In this document: one piece after another, positions 36,108 through 48,916 of the stretch
Layout of the letters: each line of letters begins with the position of its first letter
Numbering within the stretch: the stretch's first letter is position 1
Source: Hygrophila difformis
Lineage: Eukaryota; Streptophyta; Magnoliopsida; Lamiales; Acanthaceae
Direction of reading: 5' to 3'
Assembly (NCBI GenBank): GCA_030278955.1
Contig: JAOANR010000015.1
Coordinates: 40,208,487-40,272,486, forward strand
DNA: 64,000 nucleotides
Notes under the pieces: generated by a model
What the model saw: the letters and a program-made list of their open reading frames with translations, nothing else
The model's database searches: none
What the model was told of the DNA's origin: nothing
Made by a program: the position numbers and the translations under genes

Positions 36108-39100
36108 TGATAATGGCCAAAAATGACCATTATTTTCAATCCATTTCCGTGTCTTAAACGGGCATTTGATCGCATTCCGGTCTTACATTAAGTAAGAAAG
36201 CAGTCGAATTGGACTAATTTATGCATAATTGTAAAAATAATAAGCTGGTGTGAAAAAGACATAAATATGTAATTTTATTACATATTTATGTTAGAAAAAC
36301 CCAAAAACATGAGACAAAGAAAAGGAAACAAAAAGATGGGAAAAAGATAGAAAAGCCCACAAAAAGAATATTTTCGGCCCATCTGGCCCAATCCAGCAGG
36401 CCCAGGAAGACCTTTGTCGCGGAAGCCCTTGGCGCGATGCAGTGTTCCGCGACAAAGGCATACTCCGCGACCAACTGGCCCCAAATGAAGAGGAGACCAG
36501 CCAAGCCCCTGGCGCGATGACCCTTGTCGCGATAGCATGACTCCGCGACAAAAGCCCATTCCGCGACCAAGATGCACAAATAGAGACACAAGACCCAGTC
36601 GAGAAGCCTTGCCACATGCAGTGTGTTCCGCGACCAACTTGATGTTCCGAGACAAAGCTGTGATGTGTGTGATGTCTTAAGACACAATGGGCTAGAATCA
36701 AGGCCCATGGGCTTAGGGTTACACTTCTATAAATATGAGGTGTCTCCCATGAGCTAAGGGTTGGTTGGTTGGAAGTTGGAAATTTAGAAGTTCTTGAAGG
36801 CAAGCAGTAGGAGTTCTCTCTTAGGTAGAGTAGTTAGGTTTATTTTTATGTATTATTTAATTTTTGCACTTAGTTTAGTTTAGATTAGTGTTTTACTGTT
36901 CACAGTGCTTAGATAGCCATTTTTATACTATGTTTTGGTTTCTAAACTCTTGTTTTAGGGTTCGTAATACCCAAATCATGGGTATTAACAACACCTCTTC
37001 AATAATATGGGAAAACATTCATCATTTGTGTCCCAAATCATGAAATGGGTCTCACACCCCATGGATTTATGCTTTCTATTTCATTTTGGGGTCATTTGAC
37101 CCCCATTTTGTTATTTTTATGTTACTGTTAGCATATTATGGATAATGTTGTGTGGATGTGTGATCAAACCCTAGAGTAGGACTCTTGCTTTATTTTTAAT
37201 ATCCTGCCCAGTCTTGTTATTTTTGTTTAAGCATGTTCTTCCTTATTTTGTGTGTTTCTTGTTTATTTTTAGCTTAGAATAGCTTTTTGATCTGAAATAG
37301 GGTGAGATCACGCTGTTTGCATGCCACTGTTCATTTCTGCTTTTTCTGACTTTTGTCCTGAACCACCTTGGGCGCCAACCGCCTTCTGGCGCGGAACCAC
37401 GTTCCGCGACAGAGTGGCAGTTCCGCGACCAAGGTGTTTCAAGACACTTGTCTCCAAATTTAAAACCCTTTGTCGCGGAATACCTTGTCGCGGAGCCACG
37501 TTCCGCGACAAAACTGTCCATGCATAGCGACAAAGGAGCCAAACTCTTGCATTTTGACTTCATGGCTTCTTGTCGCGGAATCATCTTGTCGCGGAGCCAC
37601 GTTCCGCGACAAAATCCCATTCCGAGACAGAAAAATTATGCCATGTTTCTTAATCTTTGAACACTTTGTCGCGGAACACCTTGTCGCGGAACCACGTTCC
37701 GCGACAAAATCTCCATGCATAGCGACAAAGGTTCAAATGCCTTAGAATTTTATTAAAACACTTTGTCGCGATGTCACCCTTGTCGCGGAGCCACGTTCCG
37801 CGACAAAACCTTGCATAGCGACAAAGAGGCGTTATGCTGCCAAAAATTCTAAAAACTTGTCGGGATGTCCATGTCGCGGATCTCGGTCCGCGACAACATT
37901 TATGATATAGCGACAAGATTCCTCTCCCTCTATTTAATCTTAAACAAATTTCATTCTCTCTCCATTTTATATTGCAACACTCACATCATAGCCCCACGGG
38001 TTAGGATGTAACACTCTGGAATTGCAATATAGGGTGTTATGCTGCCCAATTTTTGATTCTCCATTTGCATCACTTAACTGATTGAACCCTTGACTCATTA
38101 ATGATTAAAGATTGAGATTAGCAATAATCAAACTTCAACAATCATCATGATTAAAGGACCTTTGTTCAATTGCCATTAAAACACTCTTGTATAAACAAAA
38201 TCCTGATGGCTTAAACAGATAATCTGGACTGTAATTAATTATGGTATGAAGGATTATTTAAGACCATCAATTGCGGGCCCAACCCACAACCTTGCATGAG
38301 AAACCAATGTCTCTCATACAATGGATCTTCTTTTGCTTCTTATTTATTTTGTCTTTGTGTATTGTGTGGAACCATTAGTAAAGAATACATCAGAATAATG
38401 TTGGCGGGTACTCCCTCATGGATAACTAGCTCGTATTCTGGGTATTAGTTACTAATCGTTATTTTGCATGGTCTGAATGGCTGTCAGTGGAAGCCTTGGC
38501 GGTTCGCCCATCCGGGGTTATAATAGCTGCTCGGCTGACTCCCATCCAGATACAGTTTTATTTTTGTCATCTTAATTTCCAAACCTGAATCCCAATCCGT
38601 ACTGGGAGTCAGTTGGCATCAGTCAATGCCAACTGATGATCATTATAGAAGGGAAGCATGTAGGTTTTTATCCGAATTCACAAACAGTGGAGGCCCAACT
38701 GGTGTTGACACCACCATTATAGGGTCTAAGCTGTCTAAATTCGCTCCATCCGAGTGATTGGGAAATTGGACAGTAGATGTTTACAGTCCACCTGATTATT
38801 CTGCCATTACTTTGGTACCTTGACCATTCCATTCTGTGTTTCACCTTCTGTCTAGACCCGCTTCTATATTTTGGGTCAATTAATTTTACACTTCCATATA
38901 TCCTTATGCATGATAATATTATGTACTGTTGTGGTCTGTAATTATTTTGGGATCCTTCCCTTGGACAATAGAAGTCTAAATCTTTAACAGATATTGCTTT
39001 ATAAATTTCCAACAAAAACCTCTTTATAAAATCCGGATCTGAGTAAGGGATAAATTCTTCAGTTATGACTAATTCATATTCTATCAAGGGTTATATTTTG

Positions 39101-40826
39101 GGAATTGAGAAGCAGGTTCAGCGATTAGGTCTCGTTTAGACTGAAAGGGTCTGTGTTTTAACTGAGAGTCTAGTACCTGACAGGGAATGATTTTCAAATC
39201 CATTATTTTCCAAAATTGCTGGTTGATGGAAATGTAGGATTAGGTGCTACGCCGAGATGGGGTCCACTTGGATTCAAATACAGTGTAGTACATAATCTTA
39301 GAGGAACATCATTCAGGCCTTGGTTATTTTCCAAGATAGGGTTGAGTTTTCTTTCAACTGCTATCTTCTTCTGCCAAAGCCTACTTTTGAGTCCTGAGTG
39401 AGTGCATCCGGAACGAACCAATTTATTAGTTCGTTTCATTAGTTTGTATCTCATAATCACCCGGAAGGAAGTGAACACACTAGTGGTTCACTGAGAGCCG
39501 GGAATTCTTGATCCATACTCCTTCATTTTGACGGGGAGCTGTCTTTTACTACCAGGGTCAGATTTTCAAAACCTCCGAGTGATAGGATTTTAAATGCTTT
39601 CTTTGCCGCTTTCTTTTAACCGCTTTCATTAGAGGTCACTCGGTTGTATTGAGAGTTGTGTAACTGCTACTAGGATTGACAGTTAAGGGATAGTTTAGGG
39701 CTTGATTTAAATCTTTGGGTGTGACATGGGAGAATGATAGTGGTACTTGGCATTTCAATAAATGATGTGTCAGGTGTTGCTTATCCACCACAGATGAAGT
39801 AACATACCCAGGCCAGGGCAGTTACGAATCTGTGGTATCTTAGAATTTGCGGTCTTAGGAACATGTAAACTCATATTGCAAGTACCTGTCTGTTAAAGGG
39901 AAAGCCTTATTGAGAGCATGAGAATTAGCTATCTGAAAGAATTATCCCAAACAAAGATCTGCGTATAAAAATGGAAGTTTAATATTGCTGTATCTCACTC
40001 TTGTCCAATTTTCATTCTTTTCTTCCTGTCCTTTCTGTCCACATTGTGACTCAACTTCACGGTTGGCACAATGCTCCTTTTCCCTGCTTCCGTAGATAAT
40101 GTTTACTGCATTCTTAGAATAATCCTTATCCGCTTTCTAGAATAGATTTATTTGCTTTGTAGATTAATTTAACTGCTTTCCAGATCTAATTTACATTCAT
40201 GTCAGTAGTTATTAATCACCTTTCAAACCTATTGAGCAATACGAATGGAAAATCTAGTAAAACGACGTGGGACCTGCTTCTATCGCACATCCTCCAGTGA
40301 ACGATCCGGTCTTACTATAAATTACTGCAATTTTTGACACCGTGCGCTTTCGGGCCACAGTTTCTTAAACACGAGCAATAAAAACATGACTACTTATAAA
40401 TATATCCCTAATCACAACTCCGCCATCATAAATTGGTTTCATTAAATAAAATCTAAACCAGGACCATGATTTTTCGGAAAATACTCATGTAGTGGGAACT
40501 TGCCAAAAGTTTCATGGCAGGAACTCTCATGGCAAGAATGGATGAGAAGTATCATGGCATACTTGCCGGGGATCCTCAGTGTGACAGGCTGAAGGTCAAC
40601 CTATCCCGGCTATGCCATGAGATTTGTCAACATTTCATGACAGGGAGGACCACAGCGCCATTTGAAATTAAAGCACCACACTTGAGTAATAAAAAGACTA
40701 ATAATCTTGATGTATCCCTAAACCCTTTCCCGTGAATCATAACTCTTTTCATTTAATAAATCTAATAAATCTAACCTGGTATTATTTTAGAAAATGCTCG
40801 TGGGATGGAAATTGTCAAAAGTTTCA
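36108..40826 (+). repeat. 3' LTR of the inner Athila element
   Basis: 4719 bp, almost identical to 20991-25709. Inverted-repeat clusters are at 36412-36657 and 37387-37917, and the TATA box at 36728-36735. It ends at the second TSD copy GCCCG. Confidence 0.96.
37387..37917. repeat. TTGTCGCGGA cluster B, 3' LTR copy
   Basis: Same modules as 22270-22800; I saw no differences. Confidence 0.92.
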
Positions 40827-40831
40827 GCCCG

Positions 40832-43800
40832 CATCCCACTGAGTCCTGTCAGCAAGTGGCGAATGAAAGTTGTAACTATGCAGGTGGATTCCAAAACCGG
40901 CACCCGAACCTTTCATATTCCAACAACAATGCTTTGAATTCCCACCTGTTGACCCAGCCACAACAGTTCAACCAACCAAGGCCCCAGCACTTTAACCCAG
41001 GCTTCCAGCCTCAGATTCTAGCTAGGCCACCCCAAAACCAAAATTTCCAAAACTTTCAGCAGCCACAGAATCAGTTTGTCCCAAATCAGAATCAGTTTGG
41101 TCAAAACCAAGGTCAGAACCAGAATTGGAACCAGAACCAGCAGAAACCCCCTTCCAGATTGGAGACCCTCATGACTGACTTTATCACCAGTCAAAAGGAA
41201 ATCAATACTCAGTTGCAGTCCTCTATCCGGAATGTGGAGACGCAGGTTACACAAATGGCCAAGGAAATGCAGAAAAGAGACCAAGGAACTCTACCCAGTG
41301 CTGCTGAGAAAAATCCTCAGTGTAAGGCCATCACACTGAAGTCTGGTAAAGTTCTGGAAGGACCCAAGGGCAAGGAGAAACTGGTACAAGAGAATGAACT
41401 GGGAAGTGATATCGAGGAGAATGAAAAGGAAGCCGAGAAAGAGACAGCCGATCTGCAGACCGATGCTGCACCTGAAACGGCTGAAACAGATAAGGGTACA
41501 GGTGGAGGTACAACTTCCTTCCCTTTACCACAAAAACAATTTGATGATAAAAAGTTCATGTCCAGGGTGCCATACCCGGCCCGACTTAAAAATCAAGAAC
41601 AGGACCTTAAATTTGAAAAATTTCTGAAAAGACTGCAAAAAGTAGAAATAACTATTCCTCTCATCGAAATGATAGCTGAGATGCCAGCATACGCTAAATT
41701 TCTGAAAGAATTAGTTTTAGGAAAGAGGAGAATTGAGCAGGAAGAACTGGTAGTTCTTACAATACATGCAGTGCTATCATCCAGCGCAAGCTTCCGGAAA
41801 AGCAAGAAGATCCAGGCTGTTGCATGTTGCCAATCCAAATCGGGAAAGTCAAAGCAGGAAAGGGCCTCTGTGATCTTGGTTCTAGCATCAATGTTATGCC
41901 TTTAGCAATGGTGCGACGCCTCAAGCTGAGACGCATCGAGCCAATCAAGATGAGACTCCAATTGGCAGACAGATCCATCACAAAGCCTGTCGGCATCCTC
42001 AAGGACATCATAGTGAAGACTGGGAATATCTTATTCCCAGTTGATTTTGTGATACTAGACATGGAGGAGGATCTGGACATGCCATTGATCTTGGGGAGAC
42101 CATTCCTTGCAACAGGCGGAGCACTTATAGATGCAAAAGCTGGACGAGTAACACTGCGAGTCGATGAGGAAGAAGTTACATTTGACATGGCACAGTTACA
42201 GAAATACCCAGATGACGGGTTCTGTTCATCAAAATCTGTAATAGTTAGGAGTGAGGAGAGAGAGCTTGACTCTGGATTTGATCATGAAATGATGCTGGAT
42301 GAGATTTCAAAGCAGGTACTGAAGCCTGCTGGCGTGGAGCACCAAGGATGCAAGGCCGTTCACTTTGCCGATCCCAAAACAGGGGATTTGGAGGAGTTTG
42401 ACGGCACAGACTTCCATGACGACGCCGACCAAGAGGAGGCGGATCCTGTACTGATGCAGGGTCCGGAAGGTAAAATTGATCTTCTCCCATCTAATTCTCG
42501 CAAATTACTCCCTTCCGTTGAATGCCCGCCAGAGCTTGAACTTAAAACATTACCCGATCATCTCAAGTACGCGTTTCTCGCAGAACATAAAAAATTACCT
42601 GTGATTGTTTCGGCTAAGCTCTCCCAAGAGCAAGAAAATGCTCTGGTGGTCGTTCTTAAAACTTATGTGCGTGCAATCGGTTGGACCATTTCTGATATCA
42701 ATGGAATAAGCCCTTCTGTTTGTATGCACAGGATTTTAATGGAGGAGAACTTCAAGGCCTCTCGCCAGCCCCAACGAAGATTGAACCCACCCATGCAAGA
42801 AGTGGTAAGAAAGGAGGTGATCAAGCTGTTAGACGCCGGTATTATATACCCGATTTCTGATAGCAAATGGGTCAGTCCTGTGCAGGTTGTTCCGAAGCGG
42901 GGTGGGATGTGCATTACGCAGAATGAACAAGGGGAGGAAATTGCCACGCGCCCAGTCACCGGATGGAGAGTCTGCATAGACTACCGGAAGTTGAACGAGG
43001 CAACTCGCAAGGACCACTTCCCTTTACCTTTTATCGATCAAATGTTGGAACGATTGGCGGGAAGGGCGTTTTATTGTTTTTTAGATGGTTATTCTGGATA
43101 TAATCAAATAGTGATCGCCAGTGAAGATCACGAAAAAACTACTTTTACATGCCCCTATGGCACTTTTGCCTATAGGCGCATGCCTTTTGGTCTTTGCAAT
43201 GCACCTGCTACTTTTCAAAGATGCATGATGTCTATATTCTCTGAATTTATCGAAAAATGCATTGAGGTCTTCATGGATGACTTCTCTGTATATGGAGATA
43301 CGTTTGATGGATGTTTGACTAATCTTGCTAAGATTTTAAAGAGGTGTGAGGACACTAACTTGGTTTTAAATTTGGAAAAGTGCCATTTTATGGTCACTGA
43401 GGGCATAGTGTTAGGTCATCGCATTTCTCGTGCAGGCATTGAAGTTGATCCAGCCAAAGTTTCCGCCATTTCCAATCTCCCTCTCCCCAATTCTATCAAA
43501 TCAGTTAGGAGCTTCTTAGGGCATGCCGGTTTTTACCGGAGATTCATTAAGGATTTCTCTAAAATTGCCAAGCCGCTCACTAACTTGCTTTGTAAAGAAA
43601 ATCCCTTCTTAATAAATGAAGCGTGTGTCCAAGCCTTTGACACGCTCAAGAAGATGTTGGTTTCTGCACCAATAGTGCAACCACCCGATTGGTCAATACC
43701 TTTCGAGGTAATGTGTGATGCTAGTGGTCTCGCCGTAGGCGCAGTTCTTGGACAACATAAGGATGGGCGACATTGCGTAATTCATTACGCTAGTCATGCC

Positions 43801-45435
43801 CTGAATGAGGCCCAAATTAACTACACCACAACGGAGAAAGAGATGTATGCTGTAATTTTCGCGTTTGATAAATTCAGACAGTACCTTATAGGTACGAAGA
43901 CTATAGTATACACCGATCACTCTGCATTGAGATACTTGTTTAGCAAACAAGATGCAAAACCTCGATTAATCAGGTGGGTACTTCTGTTGCAAGAATTCGA
44001 CATCATAATAAAAGATAGGCGAGGTCGAGATAATGGTGCTGCTGACCACTTATCTCGATTAGATAATGATAAAAAGGAAAAAGCCGTTAATGAAGAGTTT
44101 CCGGACGAACAGTTGTTCGCACTATATCTGCATAATCAAGCTTGTCCATGGTTTTCCGACATCGCTAACTTCTTGGCATGCGGAATAACCCCACAGTTTT
44201 CGAACTATCATCAGAGGAATAAGTTCAAACGAGATGTATTAAGTTACTTCTGGGAAGAACCTTATCTCTTCAAACACTGCGCCGATTCAATAATCAGGCG
44301 ATGTGTGACCGAGCATGAAGCCTATCAAATTGTCAGAAAATGCCATGAATCAGAATATGGAGGTCATCATGGTCCCGCTCGAACGGCCCACAAGGTCCTC
44401 GAATGTGGATTTTATTGGCCTCACATCTATGAGGATTGCAGGACATTTGTGAAAGGTTGCGACAAATGCCAAAGATTAGGAAACCTCTCCAAGAGGGATG
44501 AGATGCCTCAAAAGGGAATTCTCACACTTGAGATTTTCGATGTATGGGGCATTGACTTCATGGGACCGTTTCCACCATCTGGTGGAAACTACTATATCTT
44601 GGTAGCTGTCGATTACGTATCCAAATGGGTTGAGGCTGTTGCATTACCGACCAACGATGGTAGCCAAGTCATCAAGTTCCCCAAGAACAACATTTTCAGT
44701 CGATTTGGCATACCTAGGGTGGTGATATCTGATGGAGGAACACACTTTATTAATAAAGCTTTTGAAACTTTAATGAGTAAAAATGGAATCCTCCATAAGA
44801 TAGGCACGCCTTATCATCCCCAGACTAGTGGTCAAGTCGAAGTATCCAATCGCGAAATCAAACATATACTCGAAGCCACAGTCGGGATAACCCGTAAGGA
44901 TTGGGCACGTAAGCTCAATGATGCTCTATGGGCATACCGCACAGCATTTAAGACTCCCATTGGGATGTCTCCTTACAGACTTGTCTTCGGAAAAGACTGT
45001 CATTTGCCTGTAGAGTTAGAGCATAAAGCTTACTGGGTCGTCAAAACGCTTAACTTCGATCCGAAAGTTGCTTAGAGCAAACGTAAGTTGGACCTCAATG
45101 AAATTGAGGAAATACGAGCGCTAGCTTATGAAAGCTCTCGAATTTATATGGAGCGGACCCAGAAGTTGCACGATCGCAGGATTAAGCCTAAGCATTTCTA
45201 TGTTGGTCAAAATGTATTATTGTTCAATTCTAGGTTGAAGCTGTTTCCTGGAAAGCTTAACTCCAGATGGGAAGGACCACATGAAGTGCTGGAAGTGTTT
45301 CAAAATCGAGCCGTCAGGATCCGAACTGACAAGGGCAACATAGTGGTGAATGGACATCGATTGAAGGAGTACCTCGGACAGTTCGATCCGGAGAAAGAAA
45401 GCCAAACAGTGGCAGACCCGGCTTACACTCAATAA
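40832..45435 (+). pseudogene. Outer Athila gag 3' part and pol, with frameshift and stop
   Basis: It resumes the gag frame cut at 20990 (HPTESCQQVANESCNYAG), passes the Gln/Asn-rich linker and keeps the conserved pre-protease block (about 41512-41724, VPYPARLKNQEQ, MPAYAKFLKELVLG) that the inner copy lacks. A frameshift at about 41757-41766 moves the reading into the frame open from 41824: protease [14 protein letters not shown]; reverse transcriptase [20 protein letters not shown] and FMDDFSVYG; RNase [14 protein letters not shown]; integrase [29 protein letters not shown] and [12 protein letters not shown] at 45073-45075 (CAG in the inner copy) cuts off the C-terminal [13 protein letters not shown] part, which stays open to 45435. 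Confidence 0.93.
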
Positions 45436-45927
45436 GAAACAGCATTTAAATCATAAAAATTTCATTTCATATTACCTATTTATGTACGTGTTATTTTGTT
45501 AAGAGAATATCCAAAAATCAATTAAACATTTAGAGTACTAAGACTCTAAATGTGAGGATGTTGATATTTGGAGAAAACTTAACCTATTGGGTATCTATCT
45601 GACTTGCAGGAAATTCGAACCACCAAAAAGAAGGAGCAGAAAATGAAGAAGAAAACCAGGTTCCCGGTTGGATTAAGTCCATGAATTTAAGAAAATGATT
45701 TCGGAAATTAAAGCAATTTAAAATCCGAAATAATTTTTGCAAACAAGTGGAATTAATCCAACCTATTCATGCAAGTTTAATTTAATTAAGTTAGCCCATT
45801 TACAGCACAAAAATGCTTTGGACTAAAATTTCCCAAGTCCAAAACAAATAAAACCAACTGAGGCCCAATTTCATCTACCCGGGCCCAGTTCGCGTGGATT
45901 TTGAAAATTTCAAAATCCAAGTACAAC
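45436..45927. other. Post-pol spacer of the outer element
   Basis: Counterpart of 31636-32127. It carries TAAATGTGAGGATGTTG at 45547-45563 after the stem TTTAGAGT..ACTCTAAA, and a probable splice acceptor TGACTTGCAG near 45609. GGCCCA motifs lie close to the cluster. Confidence 0.55.
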
Positions 45928-46168
45928 TACGACGCTATCCTCACCTACGACGCTATCCTTGGATAGCGCCGTAGTAATAGGATAGCGCCGTAGGGATTCT
46001 TCCCATCTTAGTCCATCTACGACGTAGTCCCTTAGAACGACGCTATCCTTGGATAGCGCCGTACTAAAGGCATAGCACCGTAGCACCCCTTCTCCCTCAT
46101 TTCCATCTACGACGCTGAACATGGCTACGGCGCTAGTATAGCGCCGTAGGCTAAGTATAGTGCCGTAG
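45928..46168. repeat. TAGCGCCGTAG inverted-repeat cluster C, upstream of the F-box gene (outer)
   Basis: Units such as CTACGACGCTATCC and GGATAGCGCCGTAG in both orientations, some decayed (TAGCACCGTAG, TAGTGCCGTAG). It ends 17 bp before TATAAATA at 46186-46193. Confidence 0.9.
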
Positions 46169-46185
46169 AAACCCTTTTTCTCACC

Positions 46186-46193
46186 TATAAATA
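46186..46193 (+). promoter_or_regulatory. Probable TATA box of the outer F-box gene
   Basis: TATAAATA followed by CCCCCAC, about 130 bp before the ATG at 46322. It is in register with the inner element's TATTTATA. Confidence 0.7.
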
Positions 46194-47440
46194 CCCCCAC
46201 CAGTCTTCTTCTTCACCCCCATACTCTCACACTCCCATTTCCAGAAAACCACTCTCAAAATCCTTACGCAGAACGCAGAGTTCTCGTACAACATTCTTCT
46301 CCACAAATCCAAGGAGACACCATGGACAGATTCCACAGAATCCTTCCAAACTTGGGACCTTTGCCCAGACCAAGACCACGGAGGGGAGGGTAAACCCATA
46401 TTTTCCCATCCCTGTTCATGGTCTCCATTCGAACCCTTGTTTTCTTTTTCGAACTTTTTGGTTAAAAATAACACAATATGGGGTGTGTTCACTCTTGTTT
46501 TTCTGTTTCGGGTACTGTTGCTCTCGGTTTTGAAGAATCCAATTGAAACCTTTTTGGAAACCATTTAAACTTGTTTTCAAACGGTTTTAAAAACTGCCAA
46601 AGGTTAGAGATTTTCTTAAAAGTTCACAACTTGAAGGGATAAACTGATAAATGTTAGGGTGTGATTTCAAGCACCATGATATTTTTAGTTTTTCTATCTT
46701 TGAGTTCTTGACAAAAAAAAAAAAAAAAATGAGTTTTTGGTGTTTTTGTTCAAAACCCTGTTTTTGATCTTGTTTTGTATACTTGCAGTGTTGTTTTGAA
46801 ATATTAAGGTGGAAGATCCTTTTTTGGGATACCTGCCTTTACTGTCTAAAATCTTTTGGAATAAGTGTCACCTTATTTTTGGAAACATGGTACAAGCACC
46901 CAATAGGGACTTGCCACTTTTTCACAAGAAAGTGACCTTATGAAAAAGACAAAAAGAGTATTAGATTTAATATTTGACTTATGTTCCCAATGGAACTGCA
47001 GTGTGAGTAAATAGCAGTATTTTTGTCACCCAATTGCTATTCTCTTCAAAAAATCCAAAATGGGACCACTCACATCCCACTTTCATTAAATAAAATAAGT
47101 CAACATTTTAAAAACTAAGAAATAGTGTTTGCAAATTTTTGGATGTTTTAACTGTCCAAGACAGTCCAGGCAGTCCAAAATAGCAGATCCATTACGCCAC
47201 CCCTCCATTGCACATTCCAATTTCGAACATCCATTCCATTCGTTCCATCTCATCCCATTCTCAACAAGTGTCTCGAACTTGTTTAATAAAATTTAAAATC
47301 AAACTTTTGGGCCCAATGGGCCATTAAAAATATATAGGGGCCCAATGACCCCTATCATTTCATAAAAATTTATTTTACCTATGCTTTAAATTAAAAATTC
47401 AAGTTGGAAATTTAATAACCTCACATCTAGAGCAAAGCTC

Positions 47441-47457
47441 TAAATGTGAGGATGTTG
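47441..47457 (+). other. Internal polypurine/LTR-border motif in the F-box intron (outer)
   Basis: TAAATGTGAGGATGTTG preceded by TAGAGC..GCTCTA, the same place as 33674-33690 in the inner element. Confidence 0.75.
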
Positions 47458-47551
47458 GTTTCTGAACTTGAATAATTTCTGAAAATTATATAAAAATTGG
47501 ATTCATCCCTTCTTATCTTTTCAGAGGCAATCTTCCAAACCCAGACCCAGT

Positions 47552-48277
47552 TAGACCTGGCAATATGGGTAAACAGGTCGTGTATGTTATACGTGTCAAG
47601 TACCTGTTTACCTGTTTGATCTGTATCTGTACACGACCTGTTTTTAGAATTTACCCGTATTTCAAAACCTGTACACGACCTGTTTCAAAAACGGATCACA
47701 TGCGTGTCGACCTGTATACACGTGAATTTGAACATGTGGACACGCGTGTCGAATTTACCTGTGACCTGTTTACCTGTATTTTACCTGTTTACTTCTATTC
47801 TACTAAATTATATCAAATTACTTTTTAAACTTTTAAAATAAAATATAAAATATTACATTCCCATAATTCAAATCTTAAAATTCATAATAGACTCAGCAAT
47901 TCATCTTCAAACATTCAAATACAAAAGTTCAAACTTAAAAAAAAATCCAAAGTTCAAATCCAATATTAAACATAAAGTTTACCTTGTGCGTATTTTATTT
48001 AAATTTAATTCTATTGTACTTAAATATATACAGGTAAAATACAGATATGTGTCTGATTCAGATAACAGGTGACCTGTATAAAAAAACAGGTCAATTCGGG
48101 TAAAAAACAGGTCAATTCGGGTAAAACAGATAAACCTGCATTTGACCCAAATTGTATTTGTGTACTAAACGGGTCGACCTGTTTTGACCTGTATCTGTTT
48201 TTTGAAGACCTGTACATGTAAAATACAGGTCGTGTACGTGTTGTGTCTACGTGTATTTACCCATATTGCCGGGTCTA
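47552..48277. mobile_element. Non-autonomous hAT-type element
   Basis: 726 bp. The left end TAGACCTGGCAATATGGG and the right end in reverse complement TAGACCCGGCAATATGGG form terminal inverted repeats. An 8-bp duplication GACCCAGT flanks it (47544-47551 and 48278-48285), as expected for hAT. The interior has many short ACCTGT/ACAGGT repeats and no transposase. Confidence 0.9.
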
Positions 48278-48916
48278 GACCCAGTGCCCAGAGGAACCCA
48301 GCTGATGGACCTTCCGCTAGAGCTTCTAGGAGAAATTCTCTCCCGAATCGGGGAGGATGAAATGAAAGAAGTGTTCCGAGCCAGGAGAACTTGCACGAAG
48401 CTGAGGGACGCAGGAAACCTCGCCATCGTCTACAGGCGATGCGAGTTGGATGCGGCTCGGGTGAGGCACTGGCAGGAGGAGATACGGAGGCAGAAAGAAA
48501 GATTTCTGCACACATGCACTGAGGCTGGAAACTTTAATCTCCAAATTGTTCCAGCACTCATGGCATTTGTAGAAGGGGACGAAGAGCAAGCATGCGAGCT
48601 GCTACGGCTAGGCATCGAAGACAATCATAAAGCGTCAATCCTCACCCGCGGACTGATGCTCATGAGCAAGATGGATGAAAGCCAGGTCAATCAGGGGATC
48701 GCAATGATCGAGAGGATGGTGACCAACCGAGAGGTTTTCACCTACACATCCACCAACACCCTCGCGTGGATGGCAGACAATCATGCCCCTTACTTGTTTG
48801 CAGGACAACCACCCCGAGTTTTCTGCAGAAGGAGGCATGCACCCCTGAGAAACCGCGACTGGTGCCTGCGCTGTGAGCTGACCAGCTACGTCCACTGGCT
48901 CAGATACATGTTCTGA

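Larger units (their letters stand above)
20991..40826 (+). mobile_element. Inner, young Athila-lineage element
   Basis: It is flanked by GCCCG at 20986-20990 and 40827-40831, starts TGATAATGG and ends AGTTTCA. It is 19,836 bp with two LTRs of exactly 4719 bp each (offset 15117). By eye I found two substitutions between the LTRs (G/C near 22054/37171 and T/C near 25010/40127) and no indel. The layout matches the outer element: LTR, tRNA-Asp primer site, gag-pol, inverted-repeat cluster with TATA box, two-exon F-box gene, 3' spacer, LTR. Despite its youth it has a frameshift in integrase and a ~213-bp in-frame loss before the protease. Confidence 0.95.
46322..48916 (+). pseudogene. F-box protein gene of the outer Athila element, split by a hAT insertion
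   Basis: Exon 1 is 46322-46389 (68 bp, the same length as in the inner copy) and starts MDRFHRILPNLGP. Exon 2 begins at 47525 after a GT..AG intron and is interrupted after 47551 by the hAT element. It resumes at 48286 in the same frame and ends at 48916. Without the insert, about 241 aa would be encoded: F-box (MDLPLELLGEILSRIG, TCTKLRDAGNLAIVYRRCEL), the middle repeat-like part (FVEGDEEQACELLRLGIED, GLMLMSK) and the C-x3-H / C-x2-C-x6-H tail (WCLRCELTSYVHW). The two F-box copies differ at many positions, yet both frames are free of stops apart from the insertion. From 48251 an open frame restarts inside the hAT end, so a shortened protein is conceivable. Confidence 0.82.
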
